A stretch of DNA of 64,000 bases from Hemerocallis citrina (lineage: Eukaryota; Streptophyta; Magnoliopsida; Asparagales; Asphodelaceae). The position numbers were made by a program, and so were the translations under genes. The notes beneath the pieces were generated by a model that did not search any database, was not told where the DNA came from, and was given only the letters and a program-made list of their open reading frames with translations. Below are positions 54,402-64,000 of this stretch, piece after piece (position 1 is the stretch's first letter; each line of letters opens with the position of its first letter). Location of the stretch: assembly GCA_017893485.1 (NCBI GenBank), contig CM030359.1:36247810-36311809 (forward strand), written 5' to 3'.

Positions 54402-55994
54402 ATGCTTGTTAATGCAATGACAACAATGGGCAATGCAAAAAATCTAACAAAAGAAATTTGTGCAATTTGTTCTCATTGTGATCATACAACTGATACATGT
54501 CCCATGTCTTCGTTCACAGATCAGGAGCATGCAAACTATGTGGGGCAAGGAGTGTTCCCACCAAAGAACAACCCATTCTCGAGCACATACAACCCAGGAT
54601 GGAGGAACCATCCAAATTTCTCATGGAGCAACAATCAAGGAACCCAGTCTTCACAAGGACATGCACGGAACTTCCAAATGGGAAGTGGGTTTGATAGGCC
54701 AGTTCAAGAACAGAAGAAGTTGGATTTTGAATCCACCGTTCTTCAATTGCTCCAACAACAACATCAAACAAGCAACCAACAAGGGCAAGCAATTCAGAAA
54801 TTGGAAACTCAAATCGGGCAAATCGTAAAGGAGTTGAGTGAGAGAAAGGCAGGAGAACTCCCTTCACAAACCATACCAAATCCTAGAGGCCAAGAACAAC
54901 TCAAATCAGTAACAACTCTGAGAAGTGGTAAGACAATTAAAAACAAGGTTGGAACACACACCGAAGAAACAGAAACACAACCATCAAAAATTTTGGGATC
55001 CAACAAGGTAAGTGAAAAAGAAAGAACAATTTTGCCACCATTCCCTCAAAGGTTAGTCAAGCAAAAGAAAGAACAACATTTATTTGACATCTTTGAAACT
55101 CTAAGAAAGGTAGAAATTAATATCCCCCTACTTGATGCTATTAAACAAATTCCTTCTTATGCTAAATTTTTGAAAGAATGTTGTACTCACAAAAGAACAT
55201 TTCAGGTTAGGGAGGATGTGGCTTTGACAGAGGAAGTGAGTGCTGTTTTATTAAGGAAATTACCTCCCAAATTAAAGGACCCAGGTAGTTTTACCATTCC
55301 TTGCAGGATTGGTGAGCACTTCTTTGAGAAAGCACTACTAGACTTGGGGGCAAGCATCAACCTCCTCCCATACACCGTTTATGAAAATCTAGGATTGGGG
55401 GAACTCCAACCAACATCCATCACGTTGCAGTTGGCAGATCGCAGCATCAAAAGACCTAGAGGTATTCTGGAAGATGTCCTAGTACAGGTAAACGATTTCA
55501 TTTTGCCTGATGATTTTGTTGTGTTAGACATGGAGGACTCTTCAATGCCATCTTCTCTACCAATCATTTTAGGTAGGCCCTTTATGAGTACGGCTGATAT
55601 AAAAATTTGTGTTAAAAAGGGTACTATAAGCATGAAAATAAATGGAGAGAAGGTTGAATTTAAAATGTTTGATACACTAAAATTACCACATGATGATCAT
55701 GAATGCTATAATGTTGATGTGGTGCAGGAGATTGTTGATCAAACATTTCAGGTACATAACATAGAACGACTACAAGCTGCAATTACACAGTCTCTAACAT
55801 TGTCTAATGTTGAACAGGAACACGATGACTGGAGGATAGCAGAAACAGTACATCACCTTGAAACTCCAAAGTCATACTCAGGTAAACTCGCACCGGCATT
55901 TGAAAATATTGTGACTGATGACATTTGTATTTCCTCGGACCAGTCGACTGGCGGACAGGATAAGTCGACTGACCCGACCACAACCAGGAACTAG
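54402..55994 (+). pseudogene. Athila-like gag C-terminus (zinc knuckle) and protease
   Basis: 530 codons open, in a different frame from the upstream gag. A CX2CX4HX4C knuckle CAICSHCDHTTDTC lies near its start. A Gln-rich linker follows, then the aspartic protease: KALLDLGASINLLPYTVYEN holds the active-site DLGAS typical of Athila, and LPIILGRPFMSTADIKI the distal ILGRPF. The region ends in a linker with three AGTCGACT boxes; the third is preceded by T instead of C and so gives the TAG stop at 55992. In an intact element this would be continuous with the reverse transcriptase frame that follows. Confidence 0.88.
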
Positions 55995-56060
55995 TCGACT
56001 GCACCGAGACTTCCAGACATAGAGCTTAAGCAGTTGCCTGACCATTTGTAGCATGCATAT

Positions 56061-58127
56061 TTGGACGAGAACCAGACGCTACCAGTGATAATTGCTGCGA
56101 ACTTAAATGCACAGGAAGAGGAAAAGCTGCTGAGGGTACTACGAGAACACAAAGGTGCAATAGGATGGACCATTGCAGATATCAAGGGAATAAGTCCATC
56201 CAAATGCATGCATAAAATACTTCTTGAAGACAACGCAAAACCAAGCAGGGAAGCACAGAGAAGGCTTAACCCACACATGAAGGAAGTGGTAAGAACAGAG
56301 GTCTTGAAGCTATTAGATGTAGGCATCATTTACCCTATCTCAGATAGCAAGTGGCTGAGCCCTATACATGTGGTGCCTAAGAAAAGTGGAGTCACAGTGG
56401 TGAAGAATGAAGAAAATGAGCTTATCCCTACGAGAGTGAGCACAGGATGGAGGGTATGCATTGACTACAGGAAACTGAATAACGAAACCAGGAAAGATCA
56501 CTTCCCTCTTCCTTTTATTGATCAAATGTTAGAAAGATTAGCAGGATATAGTCATTATTGTTTTTTAGATGGTTATAGTGGCTATAATCAAATTGCTATT
56601 GCTCCAGAAGATCAAGAAAAAACCACTTTTACATGTCCTTTTGGTACTTTTGCATACAGGAGGATGCCCTTTGGACTGTGCAATGCACCAGCTACATTTC
56701 AGAGATGCATGATGAGTATATTTTCAGACATGGTGGAAAGGTTCATCGAGGTATTTATGGATGATTTTAATGTTTTTGGATCTTATTTTGATGAATGCCT
56801 TAACCATTTGCAGCTTGTGCTTAAGAGATGTGAAGAATGCAATTTAGTGCTGAATTGGGAAAAGTGCCATTTTATGGTACAACAAGGTATTGTGTTGGGA
56901 CATGTGGTGTCAAAAAGAGGCATAGAGGTGGACAAGGCAAAAATTGACATCATATCAAAGCTACCCCCTCCCACTACAGTCAAGGGTGTTAGGAGTTTTC
57001 TTGGACATGCAGGGTTCTATAGAAGATTTATAAAAGATTTCTCAAAAATCTCCAAACCCCTTTGTGACTTGTTGACTAAGGATGTTGAGTTTGCATGGAC
57101 AGAAGAGTGCACAAATGCTTTTATTACATTGAAAAATCTTCTCATTTCTGCACCTATTGTCATGGCACCAGATTGGAACCATCCTTTCGAGCTTATGTGT
57201 GATGCAAGTGATTATGCTTTAGGAGCCGTTTTAGGTCAGAGAATCAATAAGGTACCCCATGTTATTTACTATGCTTCTCGAACTTTAAACGATGCACAGC
57301 TAAATTATTCCACAACTGAAAAAGAAATGTTAGCTGTTATTTTTGCTGTAGAGAAGTTTAGATCATATTTAATTGGTTCTAAAGTTATTGTTTTCACTGA
57401 CCATGCTACTTTGAGATATTTGTTTGCTAAAAAGGATGCTAAGCCTAGGTTGATCAGATGGGTGCTGTTGCTTCAAGAATTCGATCTTGAGATTAGAGAC
57501 AAGAAAGGAAGTGACAATGTTGTGGCAGACCACATGTCCAGACTACTGCATGAGGAAGAGAGAATTGTGCTCCCACTTAATGAAAATTTCCCAGATGAAC
57601 ATCTATTTGAAATAAACATACAACGGGGACAGTCGACTGGTAACAGAACCAGTCGACTAGTATCTCACTGCTCATATTTTCCATGGTTTGCAGATATTGT
57701 AAATTATCTCACTGCCCATATTTTCCCTCCAGGTATGACAAGTCAGGAAAGAAAGAGACTGGTGGCCATGTGCAGGCACTATTATTGGGATGATCCTTAT
57801 TTGTTCAAATTTTGTCCTGATCAAATTATAAGAAGATGTGTGGCAGAAGAAGAACAAATGAGTATTCTACAACATTGCCACCAATATGCATGTGGAGGAC
57901 ACTTTGGACCTAAAAGAACAACACTCAAGGTATTACAATCTGGATTTTATTGGCCTAATGTATTCAAAGATGCTTTTTCTTTTTGCAGGACTTGTGATAA
58001 ATGCCAAAGGACAGGCAACATCTCTTCTAGAAATCAAATGCCACTGCAAAACATCCAAGTAATCGAGCTTTTTGATGTTTGGGGAATCGACTTCATGGGT
58101 CCCTTTTCTAACTCATTTGGTTATTAA
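56061..58127 (+). pseudogene. Athila-like reverse transcriptase, RNase H and integrase N-terminus
   Basis: 688 codons in the same frame as the protease, separated from it by stops at 55992 and 56049. Reverse transcriptase motifs: [48 protein letters not shown] and catalytic FMDD (56754-56765). RNase [48 protein letters not shown]. After a linker with two palindromes comes the integrase zinc domain (H..H and [11 protein letters not shown]) and the first core residues [12 protein letters not shown] at 58125 truncates the core, so integrase would be inactive while RT and RNase H keep their motifs. Confidence 0.92.
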
Positions 58128-58979
58128 TATATCCTTGTGGGTGTGGATTATGTGTCTAAATGGGTCGAGGCTGTCCCCTAAAAAACTAATGATCACAAAG
58201 TTGTTGTCAAGTTTTTGCAGGAGAATATTTTCACTAGGTTTGGTACACCACGGGCAATAATTAGTGATGGAGGGAGCCACTTCAATAACTTTCCATTTGC
58301 TTCTTTGATGAAGAAATATGGTATCACACATAGAGTGGGCACCCCATATCATCCTCAAACTAGTGGGCAGGTGGAGATTAGCAACAGAGAGATCAAGAGC
58401 ATTTTGGAAAAGACAGTAAACACGAGGAGAAAGGATTGGTCGCTGCGCTTAAATGATGCATTATGGGCCTACAGAACCGCATACAAGACACCCATTTGCA
58501 TGTCACCATACCGTTTGGTCTTTGGAAAAGTATGTCATCTTCTGGTAGAATTGGAGCACAAAGCTTATTGGGCCATCAAAAAGTTCAATTTTGATATGAA
58601 ACAAGCAGGTGACAAAAGAAGATTGCAACTAAATGAGCTTGAAGAGTTGAGGCACGATGCATATGAAAATGCAAAATTGTACAAGGAAAGGACCAAGTTG
58701 TACCATGACAAACAGCTAGCAAGGAAGGAGTTTTATGAAGGACAGAAGGTATTGATATACAACTCAAGATTAAGACTTTTTCCAACCAAGCTCATGTCAA
58801 GATGGTATGGCCCATACATTGTTACAAAAGTCTTTCCACATGGTGCATTGGAGGTTCATAGCAAAGAGAAGAATCAAACATTTAAGGTGAATGGGCATAG
58901 GGCGAAGCCGTACATTAAGATGAGTTTAGAGCCGCACGAGGAAGATGTGAATCTTCAAACCATTCAATACATTGCATGA
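58128..58979 (+). pseudogene. Athila-like integrase core remainder and C-terminus
   Basis: Same frame as the preceding pol segment. One more TAA at 58179-58181 interrupts it; from 58215 it is open for 254 codons. It has the second catalytic Asp in [11 protein letters not shown], and [20 protein letters not shown] with the catalytic Glu. Then come the [11 protein letters not shown] block and a C-terminal [16 protein letters not shown] domain. Together with the N-terminal part this covers a complete but double-stopped integrase. Confidence 0.9.
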
Positions 58980-59971
58980 ACTCATCGAGTCTAGCTGAAG
59001 ACAAGAAACACAGCGCTTATTGGGAGGCAACCCAATTTTTCAGGGGAGTACTTACACTCTCTATTTATTTTATTTCTTTAATCATTTCTTTATTTCTTTA
59101 TTTTCTTTCCTTCAAACTAGTTGGTAACACATGCCTATATTTTAAGTTTGTGCGAATATTGAAGACAATATTCCATCTAAGTTTGGAGGTAGTAGTTAGT
59201 TACATTTGGAGTCGTTTGATTTTAAAATTTTTAGGATAAATAATTTCTTATAAATTAAGAGTAAAGATACTTATTTACTTTAGGATTGTTGAGTTTCATA
59301 ATGCCTTACAAAATTATATGAGTCATGCGATTATACATAAAAAAATTTTGATGCTTTTTCTAGTGATTATTCCCTTTGATCTAGTCCTAAACAGAGTTTA
59401 AGTAAATAGAGTAAAAATGAAAAGAATATATATATGAATAAAGTCAATCTACTCCAATGTTTTGAGTGCTTAGTAACTAGGGGTATTCATCACCAATGTT
59501 TACCTTTACGTCAAACGGCAACTTGAAATATGAGTATGCAAAGCACTAAAAGTTTGTGACTTGTTGAGTAACCGGGTGGATTCATCACAAATGTCTTGCA
59601 CTCGCGTCAAAAGGCAAGTGACGACTTAAAGAAGAAACTTTAAAAAAAAAAAAAAACACTCTAGTTTGCTACTCGGTTTGTAGTAGAGAAAAGGGATAAT
59701 CACAAATGGAGTGTTACATACTATAACTATAATTAATTGCATGACAAGTGTGGTTGAGTTTGGAGTTATGAATAAACATTTGCACTAGAGAAAGTGGGTA
59801 TGCTTGTTTTTACTTTATTTGCAAATTGTTTAAAATTTTGATGACAACAAGTTTGAGGCTTGCATAAATGAGACATTTTCTTGGTATGATGGGTTGAGAC
59901 TATTATTGTTCCCCTTGTTCATAATTTCACTTTTTGCTTGAGGACAAGCAAAATCTAAGTTTGGAGGTATT
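58980..59971 (+). other. Athila-like 3' untranslated region, no envelope-like ORF
   Basis: About 1 kb between pol and the 3' LTR with no meaningful frame. It contains two imperfect copies (about 59465-59560 and 59565-59640) of a segment with GGTATTCATCACCAATGT / GGATTCATCACAAATGT and GCGTCAAA-GGCAA. It ends in a purine-rich AAGTTTGGAGGTATT tract (the plus-strand primer). Many Athila elements carry an env-like gene here; this one does not. Confidence 0.8.
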
Positions 59972-61665
59972 TGATGAACTCAAGAATATTCACATTTAGG
60001 AGCAATAATCTTATTGCAAATGTACATCTAAAAGCTCTATATGTGGTATTTTACTCTTCTTTTCTCTTTTTCATAGGAAACAACCAAAAGCAGCAAAACG
60101 AAGCAGATTCTAGACTAATACAGACTGAGAAGATGATATACAGGGAACCGCAGTACAACAGTCGACTTGCTCTCCATCAGTCGACTGAACAGAGAGTTTG
60201 CTGGGGCTCGGCACAGTCGACCGCCTCAACATCAGTCGACTTGAAGGAATCATGAAGCCACAGATGTCTCAGCATCAGTCGACTCACACCCAACATAAGT
60301 CGACTGGTATGCGGCGGAGTGAAAAGATAAGATGCAGCCGTATCTAAATCCAAATCTATGCAAACCCAGGCTATATGCGAATAATAACTTCTCCAACAAA
60401 TCAAAGCTAGAGACAGGGGATTGGCAAGAGAACGTGGTTAGCAGATAAGGAAGAAAAGCAGAAAAGAGAAAGAAATAAATCGCCAATAAAATAAAGAACG
60501 AAAGAGGAGGATTTTCCTGAAAAGGGGGCAAACCCTAATTCTTGTGCCGTGTTCTATAAATATCAATCAAGAGGCATTATTTTGGGTTCTCCTCCGCTCT
60601 CGCTTCCAACCCCAAAATCACGAAATCACAAGAGTTTCTGAATCGTCAAGTCATCAACAAAGAGCAGCACTTTATCAGCATAGAAGAAGGAGAAAGGAGA
60701 TCAAGTACTAAGAAGAGAACGGCCGGTCGACTGTGTGACAGCCAGCCGAACCATCTAGCCGAACTACATCAGTTTATTCCTTCTCTTTCTAATTCTTTTA
60801 TGTTAATCATGTATTCGAACTTGTTGATCAATAAAAGTTTTATTATGTGGAACTAATTTCATAGTTGGGTAGATTGAAGCCGTAGTTATGCAATGCTAAG
60901 TTTTTCTGAATGTTACTCTTTTACTTATTGATTAAACCTGATTGAAAGAATAAAAATTTACATGAATCAGACTTGTTTGGAGTTCTAAGGACAGTCGACT
61001 GAAGTGACAGCCAGTCGACTGACATACAGAACTTGAGATTATCAAGTTGTGCAGTGTAAATCTTAATCTGTTATATGAGCATATTGAGACGACCCGTATC
61101 TCGTGCTCGTAACTTGTAACACAGGAGTCCTTAGGGGTTCTTGGTTTAATCAACTTGAGGGATCTAGATCTGATACCAATTTCTAGAACCTTGAGTGTTT
61201 GTTCGTTTCCACTGTACTTATGTTTTCTTTAAGTGCAACTTAGTAGATACCATGCTAAATACTTAAGGAAAGAAACGAATTAGAGTAGATAACATGCCTA
61301 ATTCTTGGCCTAGGGAAACATTACTTTAAGGAGTAGATACCATGCCCTTGAAGAGAACAAACATGAGTAATAAGAAGAAGTACAGAAGGTGACTTAGCAT
61401 TACTGACTATAGGTGGAAATCAAAATCCAACTATTTAATAGATATTTGTGATTCAGAACTTCTTGATTTAGTTTTAATCTTTTCATATCTTTTAGACTTT
61501 TAGAATAATTCTTTATGATTCTTATTCTTTTTTATTGATTAGTAAGTTAATCTCTACAATCTCTGTGGGATCGACCCTTGCTCGTCACTACGCCTCTCCA
61601 AACGATTCGTAGACTTGCGAGGTTTTTAATTTGTGTCTAGTTTAGATCATCTAGATAGCACAACA
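59972..61665 (+). repeat. 3' LTR of the Athila-like element
   Basis: Almost identical to the 5' LTR, including nine palindromes at 60160, 60179, 60215, 60234, 60277, 60298, 60725, 60993 and 61013. Few substitutions and one 4-bp gap (TGACT at 51955 reduced) suggest a recent insertion. Confidence 0.95.
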
Positions 61666-61670
61666 TTCTC

Positions 61671-62400
61671 CGCACCATCAGTCCCACCAAAATTTTGATG
61701 ATGACCCATCACCAATGAACGAGGATGTGCAGCTACTAAACGGTTCGAATGTTTTAGAAATCCCTCTCCAAAACAACGTGATCGTGGACCCCAACCGAAA
61801 ACCAATGTTCTCATTCATTTTCCGTGTGGTAGGACTTTATCAAATCCTGCCACCCTTCTTCATTAGGATGGAATACTTTCCATCACTTTCCTAGGAAAGT
61901 TAGAATTCATGTCTCTGAGATGAATAATTCCCAATATCTCGTGTGCCTTTTGCATACAAGCCTTCTCCCACCTCACAAGATGATATGCCATGTGATTGTT
62001 GTCCGCACCTTTCCAAAGGAATCATTTACGAATTCTATCAGTCCTCTTGATAACCCAACTTGGCATTTCAAAAAACGACATATAGTACGTGGGAAGGTTT
62101 GACAAGACCATGTTAATCAAGATCCCTCATCCTCCAATGAAAGGGATTTTCCTTTCCATCCCGACAATCTGGGCGCCTGGGCACTAACTAATTGATAATA
62201 GGTAACTAGTTCGCTTTCTTTAGCCTTCCTAGTCACAAAGGCAATCCAAGATAATTAATTGGGAGCATATCCATTTTGAAGTTTGGTAGGGTTGCATGGT
62301 CTTTTGCATCTTCCTTTGTCACGCACGGCTTTCCAAAATATAGAAGTACGGGCACGCAACTAAGGCCGAACGAATGATATACATCATTCATGAGTTGTAC
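61671..62400 (-). pseudogene. Older LINE fragment, RT C-terminal part (right of Athila)
   Basis: The minus strand encodes FKMDMLPINYLGLPL, then INMVLSNLPTYYMSFFEMPS with WVIKR and FLWKG, and AYHLVRWEKAC, the C-terminal motifs of a plant L1 reverse transcriptase. It contains several stops. The frame reaches the Athila boundary and continues at 51684 downward. Confidence 0.75.
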
Positions 62401-64000
62401 AGTTAACTCAACAATGTATAACACATCCATGTAGACAGTAAAATAATCACATGAATAAGAAATAGCATGAATAATCCTCATACAACAACCATTATCTGGA
62501 ATACATAAACTTCAGGACAAAACGCCCGATTATACAATGTACGAAATAACAAAAGTTTCTGGGAATAACAAGAACTTAAATGAGATAAACTAATGCAGGC
62601 TAAAAATTTGGCTCCATCATCTAGAAGATTTGATCACACAGTCATTTTGTTTGTTCCTCTTTTGTACCTACAACCTCAACATCTTTGGGGGGGGGGAGTT
62701 CGTTAGAGCAAGTTACGGACGAAAAGTAGTAACAAACAACATGATAACGACAAACAAGGTATAACAAAGAAAGAAATAAGAAATGACAATTCAATTACTA
62801 AAACAACATGATCGTGTGTAATGCATGTGACAATTGAAACAAGTCTCAAAGTATAGTCAATCAGGAATAATGAATCATGTATTCGGGAAACATGTAAATT
62901 TGTAAACTGGAAACATATGAACTTGTAACCCGGAAACATGCACATGTTCGGTGTTTATCTTAAGTCTATCAATTTGTTATCAATTCTGTCTATTTTGTCA
63001 CATACTACAAGTTCGAGTGCATAATAATCAAGTGAACATTTGAACTTAAGTGGCGAATTCTATAGGATTATGTACTCAGGTCTTTCAGTGACAATATCAA
63101 TAAATAAGAAATGTAATCAAGAACCTGAATTAATAATCAATAATTGCGAATAATAAATCACTATTTCGGGAAACATGAGTCTCCTTCCGATTATACTCCC
63201 CTATATTATTCACTACTAAGTCGTACCCCTTTGTAACTCTGGCTTGTTATTCTTTTACTGTGATTAATCATGAACATGCAGTCGGTACAACTAGTAGGAA
63301 CAGTGTTATCAAGACAATAATCAAGAATCGATAATCAAGAATCAAGAAAGTATCAAAGGCGGTAATCATAGGCATGTCAAGAGGTGAAAGCAAGTACATG
63401 TATCAAGGGTAGTAATTATGGAAGTATAAAGTGGTATATGCAATTGCATGATATAAAGAAAATCTATCAACCTACTATATCGGTATAAATTATTAACATA
63501 AGAATAACAATATATATAGTTAAGGCATACTAACTACAATCTGAACAGTAAACACATCTGCACTAAAACTATCTTTTCTGTTGCTACGGGAATGCAAATC
63601 TAGTTCCGTCGGAGATTCTAGAAAGTAGACTCTTCCGAATCCAACGCCTATTCACTCGACAGATTCTAAGTCCAGTAGTTATTTCTATCGATCTATTCTT
63701 TGCGGATCTCGTGCACATGCAGTATTCTAGAAATTTAGATGTTGCAGTACTAAAATATTGATATCTCGCAATCTATAAATTAATTTGCTAAACCGTAAGA
63801 TGTTTTTGGATTATATACTCTAAGGGCTACAACATGCATATAAAATTATGAAAATACAATCATTCTTTCCGAATAAACATGGAACGTAAAGGAAACTATG
63901 AATCAGATTCGCCGATGAATCCATAATAAAATTCGATGATGGAACGAGAATAAAACTCAACGAAGAATCAAGAATAGAATTTGGCGTAACGATGATTTGA
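62400..64000. other. Unassigned right end of the window
   Basis: AT-rich sequence with AATCAAGAATC-type short repeats around 63300 and a G-run at 62690. No gene recognised on either strand. The last 500 bp resemble LTR-type sequence on the minus strand, but no ends could be set. Confidence 0.5.

Larger units (their letters stand above)
51685..61665 (+). mobile_element. Athila-like Ty3/gypsy retrotransposon, complete but mutated
   Basis: The LTRs (51685-53380, 59972-61665) are almost identical. The target duplication TTCTC (51680-51684, 61666-61670) is perfect. The primer site TGGCGTCGTTGCCGGGGAT at 53387 matches Asp tRNA with one change, as usual in Athila. Gag, protease, reverse transcriptase, RNase H and integrase are present in gypsy order, but five stops and one frameshift break them. 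There is no envelope-like third ORF. AGTCGACT palindromes recur throughout (see findings). Confidence 0.95.

Noticed and set aside
62703..62945. 80-codon hydrophobic frame on the minus strand
   Set aside because: No family resemblance, no conserved start context, and AT-rich low-complexity composition.

Overview
The window is nuclear DNA of a flowering plant, most likely a eudicot. It has spliced genes with short exons and long AT-rich introns, plant-type retrotransposons (Athila-like Ty3/gypsy, L1-type LINE), plant MITEs, Helitrons and an Au-type SINE. No bacterial, organellar or CRISPR features were seen. The species cannot be told from the sequence.

There is one host gene. Positions 39451 down to 582 on the minus strand carry the first 17 coding exons of the plant homologue of ECM29, the HEAT-repeat adaptor of the 26S proteasome. 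The exons join without a phase error into 724 codons with no stop, about 40% of a usual ECM29. The rest of the gene lies beyond position 1. These 2.2 kb of coding sequence are spread over almost 39 kb because the introns are full of transposable elements. One intron (11) appears to use a GC donor. One donor (intron 15) abuts a TTC microsatellite.

Elements inside ECM29 introns, left to right: an Au-type SINE (1667-1788), two hAT-type non-autonomous elements with 8-bp duplications (2938-3155, 3238-3833), a Stowaway MITE (5715-6156), a solo LTR (6252-6769), a complete gag-only LTR element with 2.8-kb LTRs (8286-15418), two miniature TRIM/SMART-like elements in opposite orientation (18287-18596, 19329-19600), a Copia 3' remnant (20580-21010), two fold-back MITEs of one family, a divergent solo LTR (22623-26027) carrying a hAT MITE, two Helitrons (28535-29078, 31174-31631), a PIF/Harbinger-like MITE (30073-30679) and a solo LTR (31127-34423). 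The last solo LTR belongs to the same family as the gag-only element and holds the second Helitron.

Upstream of the ECM29 start only about 190 bp of host sequence remain before the tail of a nearly full-length but decayed L1-type LINE (about 39645-46080, same strand as ECM29). Beyond it are small repeats, a second Harbinger-like MITE (46661-47308), and an older LINE fragment split twice. One split is a 3.6-kb hAT element with an intact transposase reading frame (48046-51618). The other is a 10-kb Athila-like gypsy element (51685-61665, target duplication TTCTC) whose gag-pol is broken by five stops and one frameshift. The LINE reading frame can be followed across the Athila insertion site, and its zinc-binding region resumes beyond the hAT element. 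The last 1.6 kb hold no gene I can recognise.

The most unusual signal is in the Athila-like element. The palindrome AGTCGACT (with two one-base variants) occurs 25 times in both LTRs, in gag and at pol domain junctions. It is mostly arranged as pairs 19-21 bp apart, about two helical turns.
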